A stretch of 64,000 nucleotides of DNA from Mucilaginibacter sp. OK268 (GCF_900103125.1 NZ_FNJV01000011.1:62001-126000); one strand, 5' to 3'; shown: positions 6,860 through 16,336, counted from the first letter of the stretch. The notes: generated by a model from the sequence alone, not told the origin. Numbers and translations are program-made.

Positions 6860-9259
6860 CTATTTACGAATCTCCGCTCCGGCTTCTTTACCTAAGTTAT
6901 AAATTAATTTTTGCATAATGGCATCAATCGCTTTATCGGTAAGTGTTTTATCGATATCCTGGATGATAAAACTTAAGGCGTACGATTTTTTACCGACCGG
7001 CAGTTTATCTCCTTCGTAAACATCAAATACACTAACTTCTTTCAGCAGCTTGCGTTCGGTTCTCTGGGCAATTTGTTTTAACTGACCAAAAGTAACCGCT
7101 TTATCTATCAGCATCGACAGGTCGCGCCTTACCGCAGGGAATTTAGAAACCTCCTGGTAAACGATCTTGTTTTTGCGCACCGCAGATAAAATCAAATCGA
7201 AATTAAAGTCGGCATAAAATACTTCTTTGTCTACATCTACCTTTTTCAAAGCCTCGCCGGCAACCGCGCCAAACTTAACCAGTTGTTTACCGTTCAGCAT
7301 ATATTGCAGCCCGTAAGCCATTTTCTTGCAAGTAGCGTCCTCCACTGCGTAACCTGTGATATTCAAGCGTTCTAAAATGCTGTCAACAATAGCTTTCAGA
7401 TTGTAGAACGATACCGGTTTTGGCTTTTGGTTCCATTGCTCGGCTGTAGTTGCCCCGGTTAAAAACACCGAGAAGCGTTGTACCTCAGTATACTTATCAT
7501 CCTTTACGCTGTAAACCTTACCAAACTCATAAAACTTCAAGTCGGCAGCACGGCGGTTCTGGTTGTAAGTAATAGCTTCCAGTCCGGAGTACAGCATGGT
7601 TTGGCGCATTACATCCAGATCGCTGCTTAGCGGGTTCAATATTTTTACCGCGGCATCCAGGTTATCTGAATAAGCCGATTTGGTTAATGAGTTTGATAGT
7701 ATCTCGTTAAAACCATTGGCAGTAAGCAAGTCCGACAGTTGGTTTTGCACCGTGTCTTTTTCGGCCCGTTGTGAGTTATTTAATGATGCCCTGATCTGGG
7801 TAGGGATCTCGATATTGTTGTATCCGTAAATACGCAGTATCTCCTCTACCACATCCACCTCGCGGGTAACATCAACACGGTACGGCGGTACCTGTAACGA
7901 AAGTGTATCTTCCGTTTCATTAACCACCTTAATATCCAATGCTTCAATGATAGCCTTGATCTCGGCATGCGGAATGGCTTTACCTATCAGCCTGTGGATA
8001 TTTTTATAACTTACATCAAAAGCAAATGGTGCAACGGGTGCTGGATAATGATCAAAAATTTCTGACGACACCTCGCCGCCGGCTACTTGCTGTATCAGCA
8101 AGGCGGCGCGTTTCAAGGCGAAAACGGTCATATCCGGATCGGTGCCACGCTCAAACCTGAAAGATGCATCGGTTTTTAGGCCATGTCTTTTAGCCGTTTT
8201 ACGTACCGATACCGAATTGAAATAAGCGCTCTCCAAAAAGATGCTTGTGGTTGATGCCTTAACGCCCGAAGTGATACCGCCAAACACGCCGGCAATACAC
8301 ATAGGTTCTTCGGCATTGCCTATCATCAAGTCGTTTTCCGATAACTTACGATCTACATCATCCAGGGTTTTAAAAAGCGTTCCTTCCGGATAGTTTTTCA
8401 CTAGCACTTTGTTGCCCTTTATTTCGTCGGCATCAAAAGCATGCAGCGGTTGTCCCAATTCGTGCAATACATAGTTGGTTACATCCACAATATTATTGAT
8501 AGAGCGGATGCCGATAACAGCCAACCGTTCTTTTAACCATTTCGGTGATTCTTTTACCTCCAAACCGGTCATGGTTAAACCAGAATAACGCGGACTTGCC
8601 TGCTCGTTCTCTACCACAACCTCAACCGTTCTGTTGGTATTGGCAATTTTGAACGCGCTTACATCCGGCCGGGTAACAGCGATCTTTAAAAAAGCGGCAA
8701 TATCACGGGCGGTACCCAGGTGCGAGGCGGCATCGGCACGATTCGGTGTTAAACCTATTTCGTACATATAATCGTCGTTCACCTTAAAATAGTCTTTAGC
8801 TAAAGTGCCAACCGGGGCATCAGCATCCAATACCATAATACCATCGTGACTGGTGCCTAATCCTATTTCATCCTCGGCGCAGATCATCCCTTCGGACGCT
8901 TCACCGCGTATTTTTGATTTCTTGATGGCGAATGGCTCACCGGTAACCGGGTATACGGTAGTACCAACCACAGCTACTACTACTTTTTGCCCGGCAGCCA
9001 CGTTAGCAGCGCCGCAAACAATCTGCAGATCTTCCGGGCCGCCTACATCAACTTTAGTTACGTGCAGGTGGTCGGAGTTGGCATGATCGGTACATTCCTT
9101 TACATAACCAATTACCAGGCCTTCCAGTCCGCCGGGAATAGCTTGCACTTTTTCCAGGCTCTCTACTTCCAAACCGGTACCGGTAAGGATAATGGAGATT
9201 TCCTGTGGGGTTTTATCTGTATCTATAAATTCTTTAAGCCAATTATATGATATTTTCAT
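6860..9259 (-). CDS. pheT: Phenylalanine--tRNA ligase, beta subunit
   Basis: 799 aa, full length for the bacterial beta subunit. It starts MKISYNWLKEFIDTDKTP. Domains in order: EMAP-like tRNA-binding domain (about 40-155, CGAANVAAGQKVVVA), B3/B4 editing domain (about 210-385, containing NNIVDVTNYVLHELGQPLHA and the RFERGTDP end), B5 domain (about 405-480), a catalytic-like core, and the C-terminal FDX-ACB anticodon-binding domain (about 706-798, FPAVRRDLSMLIDKAVTF). It charges tRNA-Phe together with PheS, which is not adjacent here. Confidence 0.98.
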   Translation of the reverse strand: MKISYNWLKEFIDTDKTPQEISIILTGTGLEVESLEKVQAIPGGLEGLVIGYVKECTDHANSDHLHVTKVDVGGPEDLQIVCGAANVAAGQKVVVAVVGTTVYPVTGEPFAIKKSKIRGEASEGMICAEDEIGLGTSHDGIMVLDADAPVGTLAKDYFKVNDDYMYEIGLTPNRADAASHLGTARDIAAFLKIAVTRPDVSAFKIANTNRTVEVVVENEQASPRYSGLTMTGLEVKESPKWLKERLAVIGIRSINNIVDVTNYVLHELGQPLHAFDADEIKGNKVLVKNYPEGTLFKTLDDVDRKLSENDLMIGNAEEPMCIAGVFGGITSGVKASTTSIFLESAYFNSVSVRKTAKRHGLKTDASFRFERGTDPDMTVFALKRAALLIQQVAGGEVSSEIFDHYPAPVAPFAFDVSYKNIHRLIGKAIPHAEIKAIIEALDIKVVNETEDTLSLQVPPYRVDVTREVDVVEEILRIYGYNNIEIPTQIRASLNNSQRAEKDTVQNQLSDLLTANGFNEILSNSLTKSAYSDNLDAAVKILNPLSSDLDVMRQTMLYSGLEAITYNQNRRAADLKFYEFGKVYSVKDDKYTEVQRFSVFLTGATTAEQWNQKPKPVSFYNLKAIVDSILERLNITGYAVEDATCKKMAYGLQYMLNGKQLVKFGAVAGEALKKVDVDKEVFYADFNFDLILSAVRKNKIVYQEVSKFPAVRRDLSMLIDKAVTFGQLKQIAQRTERKLLKEVSVFDVYEGDKLPVGKKSYALSFIIQDIDKTLTDKAIDAIMQKLIYNLGKEAGAEIRK

Positions 9260-9311
9260 TATTCAGAAATGATAATCGGCAAAGATACGATTTAGGCTGA
9301 AAGGTGAAAGC

Positions 9312-9449
9312 TGTGCAGATTACAAATGTGCAGATATGCAGATGTGCAAATAATAAATGTGTAGGTGATAGATAAGATCGATAAACGGATCAATCAGCAA
9401 ATTCAAAAAATCATCTGCACATCTAAAATTCGCACATCTGCACATCTAA
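9312..9449. repeat. Degenerate word-repeat palindrome (TGTGCAGAT type)
   Basis: The left arm repeats variants of GTGCAGATATGCAGATGTGC. The right arm is the inverse, ATCTGCACATCTAAAATTCG then CACATCTGCACATCT. It lies between pheT and radC and overlaps the end of radC's 3' flank. Confidence 0.75.
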
Positions 9450-10144
9450 ATTATTCCCTCATCGCCAAAGCTGTAATAGCCATTATCGGTTATAATGAGG
9501 TGATCAAGTACATTGATATCCAACAGTCGACCGGCAGCGCTTATTTTTTTGGTGAGATCGATATCCTGGTGACTGGGCTTTAGATTCCCTGAGGGGTGGT
9601 TATGAACCAGTATAATACCACTGGCCTGTTGTTGCAGGGCCATATAAAAAATGATCTTGGGATCGGCTACGGTGGCCGATAATCCTCCTTTGCTCACCAG
9701 CTCTTTAGCCAGCACTTTTTGTGAGCGACCAACCAATAGTATCCAGAATTCTTCATGGTTCAGGTCCATCAGGTGACGGCGCATAATATTATAGGCATCA
9801 CGACTGCTGTTGATGTATTCAATAGCTTTGGTTTCGGTATCGTTGCGGCGGCGACCGATCTCTAACGCGGCAATAATGGATATGGCTTTGGCCTCTCCTA
9901 TCCCTTTAAATTTGGAAAGTTCACTGATGGAAGCTTTACCCAGCTTGTTCAAGTCGTTTTCATAATGATGCAGGATGCGCTTGCTTAACTCAACAGCGGT
10001 TTCGGTACGACTGCCCGATCCAATAAGGATGGCGATCAGTTCAGCATCGGTCAGCGCGCGGCGACCCTGGGTGCTCAGCTTTTCCCGCGGACGGTCTTCT
10101 TCCGCCCATGATTTAATGCTGATCTTTTCGTTGTAGTTTTCCAC
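9446..10144 (-). CDS. radC: RadC-family JAB/MPN-domain protein
   Basis: About 232 aa from the proposed GTG start (MENYNEKISIKSWAEEDRPR). The upstream ATG at 10177 adds 11 residues that do not resemble the family. An N-terminal helix-hairpin-helix-like region (ALTDAELIAILIGSG, LSKFKGIGEAKAISI) is followed by the JAB/MPN metalloprotease-like domain with the zinc motif HNHPSGNLKPSHQDID. Historically named a DNA repair protein, but its biochemical role is unsettled. It is a single gene with rpsT upstream across a repeat composite. Confidence 0.93.
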   Translation of the reverse strand: MENYNEKISIKSWAEEDRPREKLSTQGRRALTDAELIAILIGSGSRTETAVELSKRILHHYENDLNKLGKASISELSKFKGIGEAKAISIIAALEIGRRRNDTETKAIEYINSSRDAYNIMRRHLMDLNHEEFWILLVGRSQKVLAKELVSKGGLSATVADPKIIFYMALQQQASGIILVHNHPSGNLKPSHQDIDLTKKISAAGRLLDINVLDHLIITDNGYYSFGDEGII

Positions 10145-10202
10145 GGTATTAATGTATGGAAAAAAACTACCAAACAAAAAAGGTACAGCTCAAATTGTCG
10201 CC

Positions 10203-10410
10203 GGCCCCCTCTTTGCCTGTAGCGAAGAAACAGCAAACTATGTCATTGCGAGGAGGAACGACGAAGCAATCTCGTAGCTATTCCTACTGATGAGAACGCG
10301 AGGAGATTGCCACGCTACGCTCGCAATGACATAATTTTTGTTTTTTTTATATTCTTCCGAAGCAACAGAGAGGGTCGTCCAACGAAGCGCAGACGGGGTG
10401 AGTCGATTTA
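10203..10410. repeat. Composite intergenic repeat: family B with a family A element inside
   Basis: The right part (about 10354-10406) ends with AACGAAGCGCAGACGGGGTG, the same words as both arms at 45095-45335. The left edge (CCCCCTCTTTGCC at about 10206) resembles the other arm. Between them sits a family A palindrome at 10241-10332 (TGTCATTGCGAGG ... CGCAATGACA). The 60-codon minus ORF here is an artefact of the repeat. Confidence 0.75.
10241..10332. repeat. Family A palindromic element, copy A1
   Basis: Arms TGTCATTGCGAGG and CGCAATGACA with inner words GAAGCAATCTC / GAGATTGCC. Same family as the elements at 42080, 43730, 45167 and 55560. Confidence 0.85.
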
Positions 10411-10419
10411 CACCAAACA

Positions 10420-10454
10420 AAAAAGGGTTGTACTGTTCAGTACAACCCTTTTTA
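10420..10454 (-). terminator. Terminator of rpsT
   Basis: A long perfect stem AAAAGGGTTGTACT / AGTACAACCCTTTT with a four-base loop, flanked by A- and T-runs, 20 bp after the rpsT stop codon. Confidence 0.9.
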
Positions 10455-10473
10455 TATATTTTTAGTTAAGCGA

Positions 10474-10728
10474 TTAACTTAAGCCATTAACAAATTTAGT
10501 AAGCTTTGATTTATTGTTCGAAGCTTTGTTTTTGTGAATAACATTCTTTTTAGCTAAACGGTCTAACATAGAGATCACTTTACCTAACAGTGCGCTTGCA
10601 TCAGCTTTAGTAGTTGTGTTTCTTAATTTCTTAATAGCGTTCCTGGTTGTTTTAGCCTGGTACCTGTTGCGCAGACGCTTCGCAGCGTTTGATCTGATTC
10701 TTTTTAAAGACGATTTATGATTTGCCAT
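10474..10728 (-). CDS. rpsT: 30S ribosomal protein S20
   Basis: 84 aa, very basic: MANHKSSLKRIRSNAAKRLR at the N-terminus, then RNRYQAKTTRNAIKKLRN and the conserved RLAKKNVIHKNKASNNKSKL end. It binds 16S rRNA in the small subunit. Monocistronic, with a strong terminator directly downstream. Confidence 0.98.
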   Translation of the reverse strand: MANHKSSLKRIRSNAAKRLRNRYQAKTTRNAIKKLRNTTTKADASALLGKVISMLDRLAKKNVIHKNKASNNKSKLTKFVNGLS

Positions 10729-10945
10729 TGTATAGCTTTGTTATTCTTTTTTCTATTATTTTAAGGACTGCAAATATATGCCGATAAATTTAAATATGCA
10801 AGTGCTTTTTTATTAAAGTTTTAAAGCTTTATTTAGCCCATTGTACTCACTGAATTTATTTAAGCTCCCGTGATTGAACATTATGCTTCATAAAACAACT
10901 AATCTACAGCGCAAGCCTTAATTTAGCAGAAGTTTACTTCAAACC

Positions 10946-11701
10946 ATGGACAGTACTAAAAGATTCAGCAACCGCGTGGCCGATTATGTAAAATACCGCC
11001 CCCACTACCCTACCGCCATTGTTACCTTTTTACAGGATAGTTATCAACTGAGCACCGATAAGCTGATAGCCGATATTGGCGCAGGTACGGGGATATCAAC
11101 CCAATTGTTTCTGGATGCCGGTTACCGGGCCATCGCCGTGGAGCCCAATGCCGAAATGCGGGATAAAGCCACGGAGCTGTTGAGCACATACCCGGGTTTT
11201 ACCGTCGCCGATGGAACCGCGGAAAACACGGGCTTGGCCGACAAAAGCGTTGATGCCGTTATTGCCGGGCAAGCTTTCCATTGGTTTAACGCGCAAAATG
11301 CCCGTGCAGAATTTAAACGCATCCTGAAACCCGGTGGCATCGTGGCGTTGATCTGGAATGAACGGAAAACAAGCTCTGCATTTGAAAAGGACTACGACCA
11401 GCTGATCATCACACACGGACAGGATTATGTAAAAGTTGGGCACCGTAATATCAACTATGACCACATCGGCGCTTTTTATGATCCTGAACCTTTTGAGTTA
11501 CGGGTGTTTGAAAACAAACAGGTTTTTGACTTTGACGGATTAAAAGGTCGCCTGCTTTCCTCATCCTACATGCCTACGAAAGATGACGCTGGATATGAGC
11601 CTATGATCAATGATCTAAAGGTGCTTTTTAATCGTTATCAACAAGATGGCATGATAGCTATTCATTACGATACCAAGGTTTATGTAGGGAGATTGCAATA
11701 G
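10946..11701 (+). CDS. Class I SAM-dependent methyltransferase
   Basis: 251 aa. The SAM-binding glycine motif is DIGAGTGISTQ, followed by AVEPNAEM (acidic ribose-binding position), VADGTAENTGL and the post-motif AFHWFNAQNARAEFKRILKPGG typical of the methyltransferase type 11 group. The substrate cannot be told. Cytosolic, no signal peptide. It starts at ATG 10946 and is separated by 60 bp of ACTCAAAACTT-type words from the next gene. Confidence 0.9.
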   Translation: MDSTKRFSNRVADYVKYRPHYPTAIVTFLQDSYQLSTDKLIADIGAGTGISTQLFLDAGYRAIAVEPNAEMRDKATELLSTYPGFTVADGTAENTGLADKSVDAVIAGQAFHWFNAQNARAEFKRILKPGGIVALIWNERKTSSAFEKDYDQLIITHGQDYVKVGHRNINYDHIGAFYDPEPFELRVFENKQVFDFDGLKGRLLSSSYMPTKDDAGYEPMINDLKVLFNRYQQDGMIAIHYDTKVYVGRLQ

Positions 11702-11760
11702 CTGACAAAACTCAAAACTTACTACTCAAAACTTAAAAACTAAACGCCATATTTACCTTC

Positions 11761-12726
11761 ATGAAGCGGCGTATTATTTTAAGCTTATCGGGCATTGGTT
11801 TAATGCTGCTGTGTTCATCATGGGGTTTCTTTGCACATTACCGCATCAACAGACTGGCAGTTTTTACGCTACCTAAGAGCATGGCAGGTTTTTACAAGGC
11901 CAACATCGGTTATATTACAGAACATGCCGTGAGCGCCGACAAGCGCCGCTATGTAGACTCTACCGAGATCCCTCATCATTTTTTTGATGCCGACCATTAT
12001 GGCAAGAAGCCTTTTGCCGCTATCCCCCGGCGATGGGCCGACGCTGCTGCCAAATACTCTGCCGATACACTGGACAAATACGGTACCGTTCCCTGGACCA
12101 TCCAGTATCAATATTATAAACTGGTACGAGCGTTTAAGGCGCATGATACCACGGCTATACTCAACACCTCCGCTAATTTGGGTCACTATGTTGCCGACGC
12201 TCATGTCCCCCTTCACCTTACGCTAAACTATGATGGACAACTTACCGATCAGATGGGCATACATGGCCTGTGGGAAACTCGCCTGCCGGAGCTGTTTATT
12301 AAACAATATCATCTTTTTGCTGGTCGTGCCCGTTATATTGATAACCCACTGACTGAGGCATTTAAAATTTGCCAGGTATCCTTCAAAAGCGTCGACTCGG
12401 TATTACGATTTGAGCGAATAGTCAATAAAAACTTTCCGTCAGATAAAAAATACAGCCTGGTTATGCGGGGTAAAAGAAAGCTTAATGATTATTCCGTGGC
12501 CTACAGCCATGCTTATCAAAAAATGCTGAAAGGTATGGTGGAACGGCAAATGCGGGCATCCATACTTTCGGTTGGAAGTTTCTGGTACTCGGCCTGGGTT
12601 GATGCCGGGCAGCCCGATCTGAACAAACTGATAGCACAGCCGTTAAGCGCCCAGGAGCGTATTAATTTACAGCACGAAGAAGCCATGTACAAAGCCGGCA
12701 AATGTATTTATCAAACAACTAAATAA
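11761..12726 (+). CDS. Exported zinc-dependent phospholipase C / S1-P1 nuclease-like protein
   Basis: 321 aa with an N-terminal hydrophobic segment (IILSLSGIGLMLLCSSWG) and then the family's conserved metal ligands: a Trp near the mature N-terminus (WGFFAHYRINRLA), HHFFDADHY, and the core block LGHYVADAHVPLHLTLNYDG followed by GIHGLWETRLPE. This matches the three-zinc phospholipase C/P1 nuclease fold found in many Bacteroidota hypothetical proteins. Location is probably periplasmic or lipid-anchored. Whether it cuts phospholipid or nucleic acid cannot be decided. TACCTTC directly precedes the ATG. Confidence 0.82.
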   Translation: MKRRIILSLSGIGLMLLCSSWGFFAHYRINRLAVFTLPKSMAGFYKANIGYITEHAVSADKRRYVDSTEIPHHFFDADHYGKKPFAAIPRRWADAAAKYSADTLDKYGTVPWTIQYQYYKLVRAFKAHDTTAILNTSANLGHYVADAHVPLHLTLNYDGQLTDQMGIHGLWETRLPELFIKQYHLFAGRARYIDNPLTEAFKICQVSFKSVDSVLRFERIVNKNFPSDKKYSLVMRGKRKLNDYSVAYSHAYQKMLKGMVERQMRASILSVGSFWYSAWVDAGQPDLNKLIAQPLSAQERINLQHEEAMYKAGKCIYQTTK

Positions 12727-12739
12727 GCTCAGGAACTTA

Positions 12740-13393
12740 TTATACAGAAGCTTTTTTGCTACCCCTGCTTTTTATAGCCGCGTAAATTGGCGGAATTACG
12801 GATATCAATATAATAGCCATCACCACCAGTGTAAAGTTTTGCTTGATCACCGGGATATTACCAAAAAAGAAACCGATAAATAGAAAGCTCAGTACCCATG
12901 AAGCACCACCTACAATATTATACAGACTATAGCGTAAAAAAGGCATACGCCCTACGCCGGCCACAAAAGGGGCAATGGTCCTGATGATAGGTAAAAAACG
13001 GCTGAATATAACTGCCTTGCCACCGTGTTTATCAAAAAAAGCTTTGGTAGTGAGGTAATACTCCAGCTTTAATATTTTGTTATTTTCTTTAAAAACCTTG
13101 GGGCCTAAATAATTACCCAGTAAGTAATTAACCGTATTACCTGCAAAAGCGGCTATCACCAATATAATAGCAAGCAAGGCTATATCTAAGCCCGTTTTAC
13201 CATTAGCAATAAGTGCACCTGCGGCAAACAGCAGCGAGTCGCCGGGTAAAAAGGGAGTAACCACAAAACCGGTTTCGGCAAAAATGATCGCGAACAGTAT
13301 GAGATAGGTCCAGCCTTTGTAATCACTGGTGATCTGGCTCAGATGCACATCAATATGCAGTATAAAGTCGATAATGCTTTTTATTACTTCCAC
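12740..13393 (-). CDS. DedA-family membrane protein (SNARE-associated/VTT domain)
   Basis: 217 aa with about five membrane segments. Family motifs: ETGFVVTPFLPGDSLLFAAG (the E..F..PGD..L..AG block) and FSRFLPIIRTIAPFVAGVGRM (F.RF.P..R...P..AG...M). DedA proteins contribute to membrane lipid handling; bacterial members include undecaprenyl-phosphate translocases. Monocistronic, convergent with the gene ending at 12726. Confidence 0.93.
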   Translation of the reverse strand: MEVIKSIIDFILHIDVHLSQITSDYKGWTYLILFAIIFAETGFVVTPFLPGDSLLFAAGALIANGKTGLDIALLAIILVIAAFAGNTVNYLLGNYLGPKVFKENNKILKLEYYLTTKAFFDKHGGKAVIFSRFLPIIRTIAPFVAGVGRMPFLRYSLYNIVGGASWVLSFLFIGFFFGNIPVIKQNFTLVVMAIILISVIPPIYAAIKSRGSKKASV

Positions 13394-13440
13394 GGTATTT
13401 TAAATTTTGGCCAAAAATAGGAATATAAATGAGAAGACAT

Positions 13441-13546
13441 TAGAATCAAGAGCCAAGAATCAAGAATAAAAAATAAGTTGCGATTGTATTTCGAGGCTCT
13501 TCGCTTTAATATCCAGGCTCTTGATTCTTGGCTCTTGACTCTAATA
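13441..13546. repeat. Degenerate word-repeat palindrome (AAGAATCAAGAGCC type)
   Basis: Left arm AGAATCAAGAGCCAAGAATC; right arm GGCTCTTGATTCTTGGCTCT then TGACTCTA. A near-exact inverse pair around an AT-rich core, in the gap between dedA and the DUF4397 gene. Same vocabulary as 4161-4293. Confidence 0.85.
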
Positions 13547-13554
13547 TCTCTACC

Positions 13555-14301
13555 TTATCGAGTGGTTTTAAGCAGTAAATTATTGGTAAGTATAGCAGCA
13601 CCAAATGCAACTGTATCTGTGCGCCCTACTATTCCTTGTGTATAAATAGTATAGGCACGACCGTCCTGTATGGTAACGTTGGATAATTGGAACTGAACAT
13701 TATCTGGCGAAGTGCTTAAGTTAATGGTAAAGTTATAATTCCCCACAGGCAACTGAACATATTTTGATACTTTATTGAAAGCTATAGCCATCCACTGTGT
13801 TGATCCGGTGCCATTTGCTTTCAGATCAAGCGGAGGAGAGGTTGGTGAGCAGTGTATAAACCGCACCAGACCCCGGCCTAATGGCGGAACAGTGGCTGTA
13901 TCCAATAACAAGAGTGAGTTTTTTATAGAACTATCGCTCCTGAAACCGGTAATAAACAAGGTGTATTTGGAGTTAGCTTTCAGCGTGCTGTCAATAGTAA
14001 CCAGGTTTATCGGGGCCAATGTTGCCGTACGTAACTGCATTGGCGGTTGTAGCGTGGATATATAAAAATAACCCGAATTAGTAGGATATGTATAATTGGT
14101 TGAATTTTCCTTAATAAAATTAAGGTATAAATTTACCGGCAGTATATCCGGACTTAAATTAACAATTTGCAGTTGCGTATTCAATCCCGTAGGATTAGCA
14201 TTGGCGCCTTTACCGCATGATGATATAAAGGGCAGCAGCAAAGTACCAACGGTAACTAAAAGTAAAGAAACCAGGAAGCTGCTTTTATTTGGTTTGGCCA
14301 T
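13555..14301 (-). CDS. DUF4397-domain lipoprotein
   Basis: 248 aa. Lipoprotein signal peptide with the lipobox-like FISSC at the end of SLLLVTVGTLLLPFISSC. The mature part is a DUF4397-type beta-rich repeat (LQIVNLSPDILPVNLYLN, then VRFIHCSPTSPPLDLKANG), a cell-surface or periplasmic domain of unknown function. It starts 11 bp after the stop of the homologous gene at 14313-15023, so the two are an operon and probably a tandem duplication. Confidence 0.85.
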   Translation of the reverse strand: MAKPNKSSFLVSLLLVTVGTLLLPFISSCGKGANANPTGLNTQLQIVNLSPDILPVNLYLNFIKENSTNYTYPTNSGYFYISTLQPPMQLRTATLAPINLVTIDSTLKANSKYTLFITGFRSDSSIKNSLLLLDTATVPPLGRGLVRFIHCSPTSPPLDLKANGTGSTQWMAIAFNKVSKYVQLPVGNYNFTINLSTSPDNVQFQLSNVTIQDGRAYTIYTQGIVGRTDTVAFGAAILTNNLLLKTTR

Positions 14302-14312
14302 TAATTTTTAAT

Positions 14313-15023
14313 TTACTGATTAATTATTAATCGGGTACTAAGCCCCTGGTTACCATTTGAACCTACTGTACCATAACTAACCAGGGTATAAATTTGTCCT
14401 GCGTTAAGAACTATCGTAGTATCTCGTTTAGGACTTGAAGGTGATGATGCCTGGTAAACAGCAACATTATGAACAAATCCCCCTTTAACTTTTATAAAGG
14501 CTACATCTGTTGCCTTATAGGCCACATTACTAAATTTAACTGTATCTAAAACATGGTCTGGCAAGCTTCCCCCTTCAAATGCCAGCATCAAAGGACCAGC
14601 ATCAGGCGACGCATTGACAAATCTTACCAACGCATTACCATCCGCATCGGCTTTGAGCACATCCTCAGCAAAAAAAACGCTCTCTAGCGTTTGCCCGCTT
14701 ATATATAAAGAATACACTTTGCCTGTATCCAGTGTGATCGGCTTACTAAATAAAATATTGGGGGTTGAGGGACTGGCCAGTTTAACCTGGAAGTTTTGCA
14801 AGCCTGCTTTCACCGTAACGTACCCTAACGAACCACCTGGATAATAACTTGACGTATTATTGATCCTGGTACCATTCTGGTAAAAATTAATAACATTATT
14901 TGACGCGTTGACCACATTAAGGCTTGTAGTAAGCTGAACCGTAGGCGCATCATTATTTTTTTTACAGGATGCCCAGCATGCCGCGGCTACAATACAAGTA
15001 AAAGCTTTGATCCTGATATTCAT
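14313..15023 (-). CDS. DUF4397-domain lipoprotein
   Basis: 236 aa, first gene of a pair with 13555-14301. Lipobox CWASC after a short hydrophobic stretch (FTCIVAAACWASC). The DUF4397 pattern is LNVVNASNNVINFYQNGTRI followed by ALVRFVNASPDAGPLMLAFE, the same order as in its neighbour. Function unknown; DUF4397 proteins are usually secreted or envelope bound. Confidence 0.85.
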   Translation of the reverse strand: MNIRIKAFTCIVAAACWASCKKNNDAPTVQLTTSLNVVNASNNVINFYQNGTRINNTSSYYPGGSLGYVTVKAGLQNFQVKLASPSTPNILFSKPITLDTGKVYSLYISGQTLESVFFAEDVLKADADGNALVRFVNASPDAGPLMLAFEGGSLPDHVLDTVKFSNVAYKATDVAFIKVKGGFVHNVAVYQASSPSSPKRDTTIVLNAGQIYTLVSYGTVGSNGNQGLSTRLIINQ

Positions 15024-15034
15024 TCGGAATAATT

Positions 15035-15108
15035 ATTGAATTATTGAGTTAGCGAATTAGTGAATGATATTTAAAATCGTTAATTCACTAAATCACTAAT
15101 TCAAAATT
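15035..15108. repeat. Degenerate word-repeat palindrome (GAATTAGTGAAT type)
   Basis: Left arm TTATTGAGTTAGCGAATTAG then TGAATGA; right arm TTAATTCACTAAATCACTAA then TTCAAAA. An inverse pair between dnaN's terminator and the DUF4397 operon. Confidence 0.7.
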
Positions 15109-15155
15109 AATCTATATAACTGCTTCCCGCGATTTTTGTTATCTGCGGCGAACAA

Positions 15156-15184
15156 AAAAGTCCGGTTTTTAAAGCCGGACTTAG
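15156..15184 (-). terminator. Terminator of dnaN
   Basis: Stem AAGTCCGG / CCGGACTT with a short AT loop and A-run upstream, about 30 bp after the dnaN stop codon on the minus strand. Confidence 0.8.
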
Positions 15185-15211
15185 TTTTGGATTTATAATT
15201 TAAGTTTACAC

Positions 15212-16336
15212 TTAAGCATAACTATTGAGCATCACCGGCATAACCAGCATCAGCACATCTTCATTTTCATCGCCACCCTGAGGTAACAATAACCCGGCAC
15301 GGTTTGGTGTCGACATCTCCAAAGATACTTCTTCGCAACTTAAATTCTTCAACATTTCTATTAAAAAACGTGCATTGAAGCCAATTTCTATGTCTTCGCC
15401 CTCGTACTGGCAGCTTAAACGCTCATGCGCTTCGTTGGCAAAGTCAATATCTTCTGATGATATATTGAGTTCGCTGCCGCTTATTTTAAGCCTTACCTGG
15501 TGGGTGGTTTTGTTAGCGTAAATAGCTACGCGGCTCAACGAACCCAGGAAGGTAAGCCTGTCGATACTTAATTTATTTGGATTTACCTGAGGTATAACCG
15601 CCTCATAATCCGGATAGCGCTCGTCAATTAAACGGCATACCAGGTTAATATTACCAAATTTAAAGAACGCGCTGGTAGAGTTATACTCTACTGATACATT
15701 CACATCATCAGTTGGTAATGATGATTTTAAAAGCGTTAACGCTTTTTTTGGCAATATGAATGAGGTAGTGCTTGCGGCTTTGGCATCCTTACGGCGGTAA
15801 CGTACCAGCTTGTGCGCATCGGTAGCTACAAAGGTAAGGTGCTGGGTGCTTAACTGGCAGTATACACCGGTCATGGCAGGGCGCAACTCGTCGTTACTTA
15901 CCGCGAAAATGGTTTTGTTAATAGCTTCGGCTAAAACCGAGGCCGGTAAATTTACCGACGACGCGTTCTCCACTACCGGTATTTTCGGGAAATCCTCGCC
16001 ATTCTCGCCGCTCAGTTTGTACTTTCCGTCGCCCGCGTTTATTTCAATAGCAAACGTGTTATCATCTACAGAAAAAGCTACCGGTTGCTCCGGTAACGAC
16101 TTTAAGGTCTCTAACAATATACGCGATGGTATGGCAATGCGGCCATTCTCTTTAGCCTCAACAGCTAAGGATGTGGTCATGCTGGTTTGCAGGTCGGTTG
16201 CAGAAATGGTTAAGTTTCCATCCTTTATCTCGAACAAAAAGTTTTCCAGTATAGGCAAAACAGTGCTATTGCTTAAAGCCCCGCTTACAGCCTGCAGTTG
16301 TTTGAGTAATGTTGATGTAGAAACAATAAATCTCAT
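15212..16336 (-). CDS. dnaN: DNA polymerase III beta subunit (sliding clamp)
   Basis: 374 aa from MRFIVSTSTLLKQLQAVSGA; the upstream ATG six residues earlier is less like the family. Three clamp subdomains of about 120 residues each are visible (ISATDLQTSMTT; FVATDAHKLVRYRR; and the C-terminal LLPQGGDENEDVLMLVMPVM peptide). It forms the ring that tethers polymerase to DNA. It is not next to dnaA or recF, so this locus is not a classical origin region. Confidence 0.97.
   Translation of the reverse strand: MRFIVSTSTLLKQLQAVSGALSNSTVLPILENFLFEIKDGNLTISATDLQTSMTTSLAVEAKENGRIAIPSRILLETLKSLPEQPVAFSVDDNTFAIEINAGDGKYKLSGENGEDFPKIPVVENASSVNLPASVLAEAINKTIFAVSNDELRPAMTGVYCQLSTQHLTFVATDAHKLVRYRRKDAKAASTTSFILPKKALTLLKSSLPTDDVNVSVEYNSTSAFFKFGNINLVCRLIDERYPDYEAVIPQVNPNKLSIDRLTFLGSLSRVAIYANKTTHQVRLKISGSELNISSEDIDFANEAHERLSCQYEGEDIEIGFNARFLIEMLKNLSCEEVSLEMSTPNRAGLLLPQGGDENEDVLMLVMPVMLNSYA

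Noticed and set aside
10238..10420. 60-codon minus-strand ORF
   Set aside because: Lies entirely in the family A/B repeat composite; the reading frame is created by the palindrome.
15212..16336. Replication origin near dnaN
   Set aside because: No dnaA, recF or gyrB neighbours and no cluster of TTATCCACA boxes around it.
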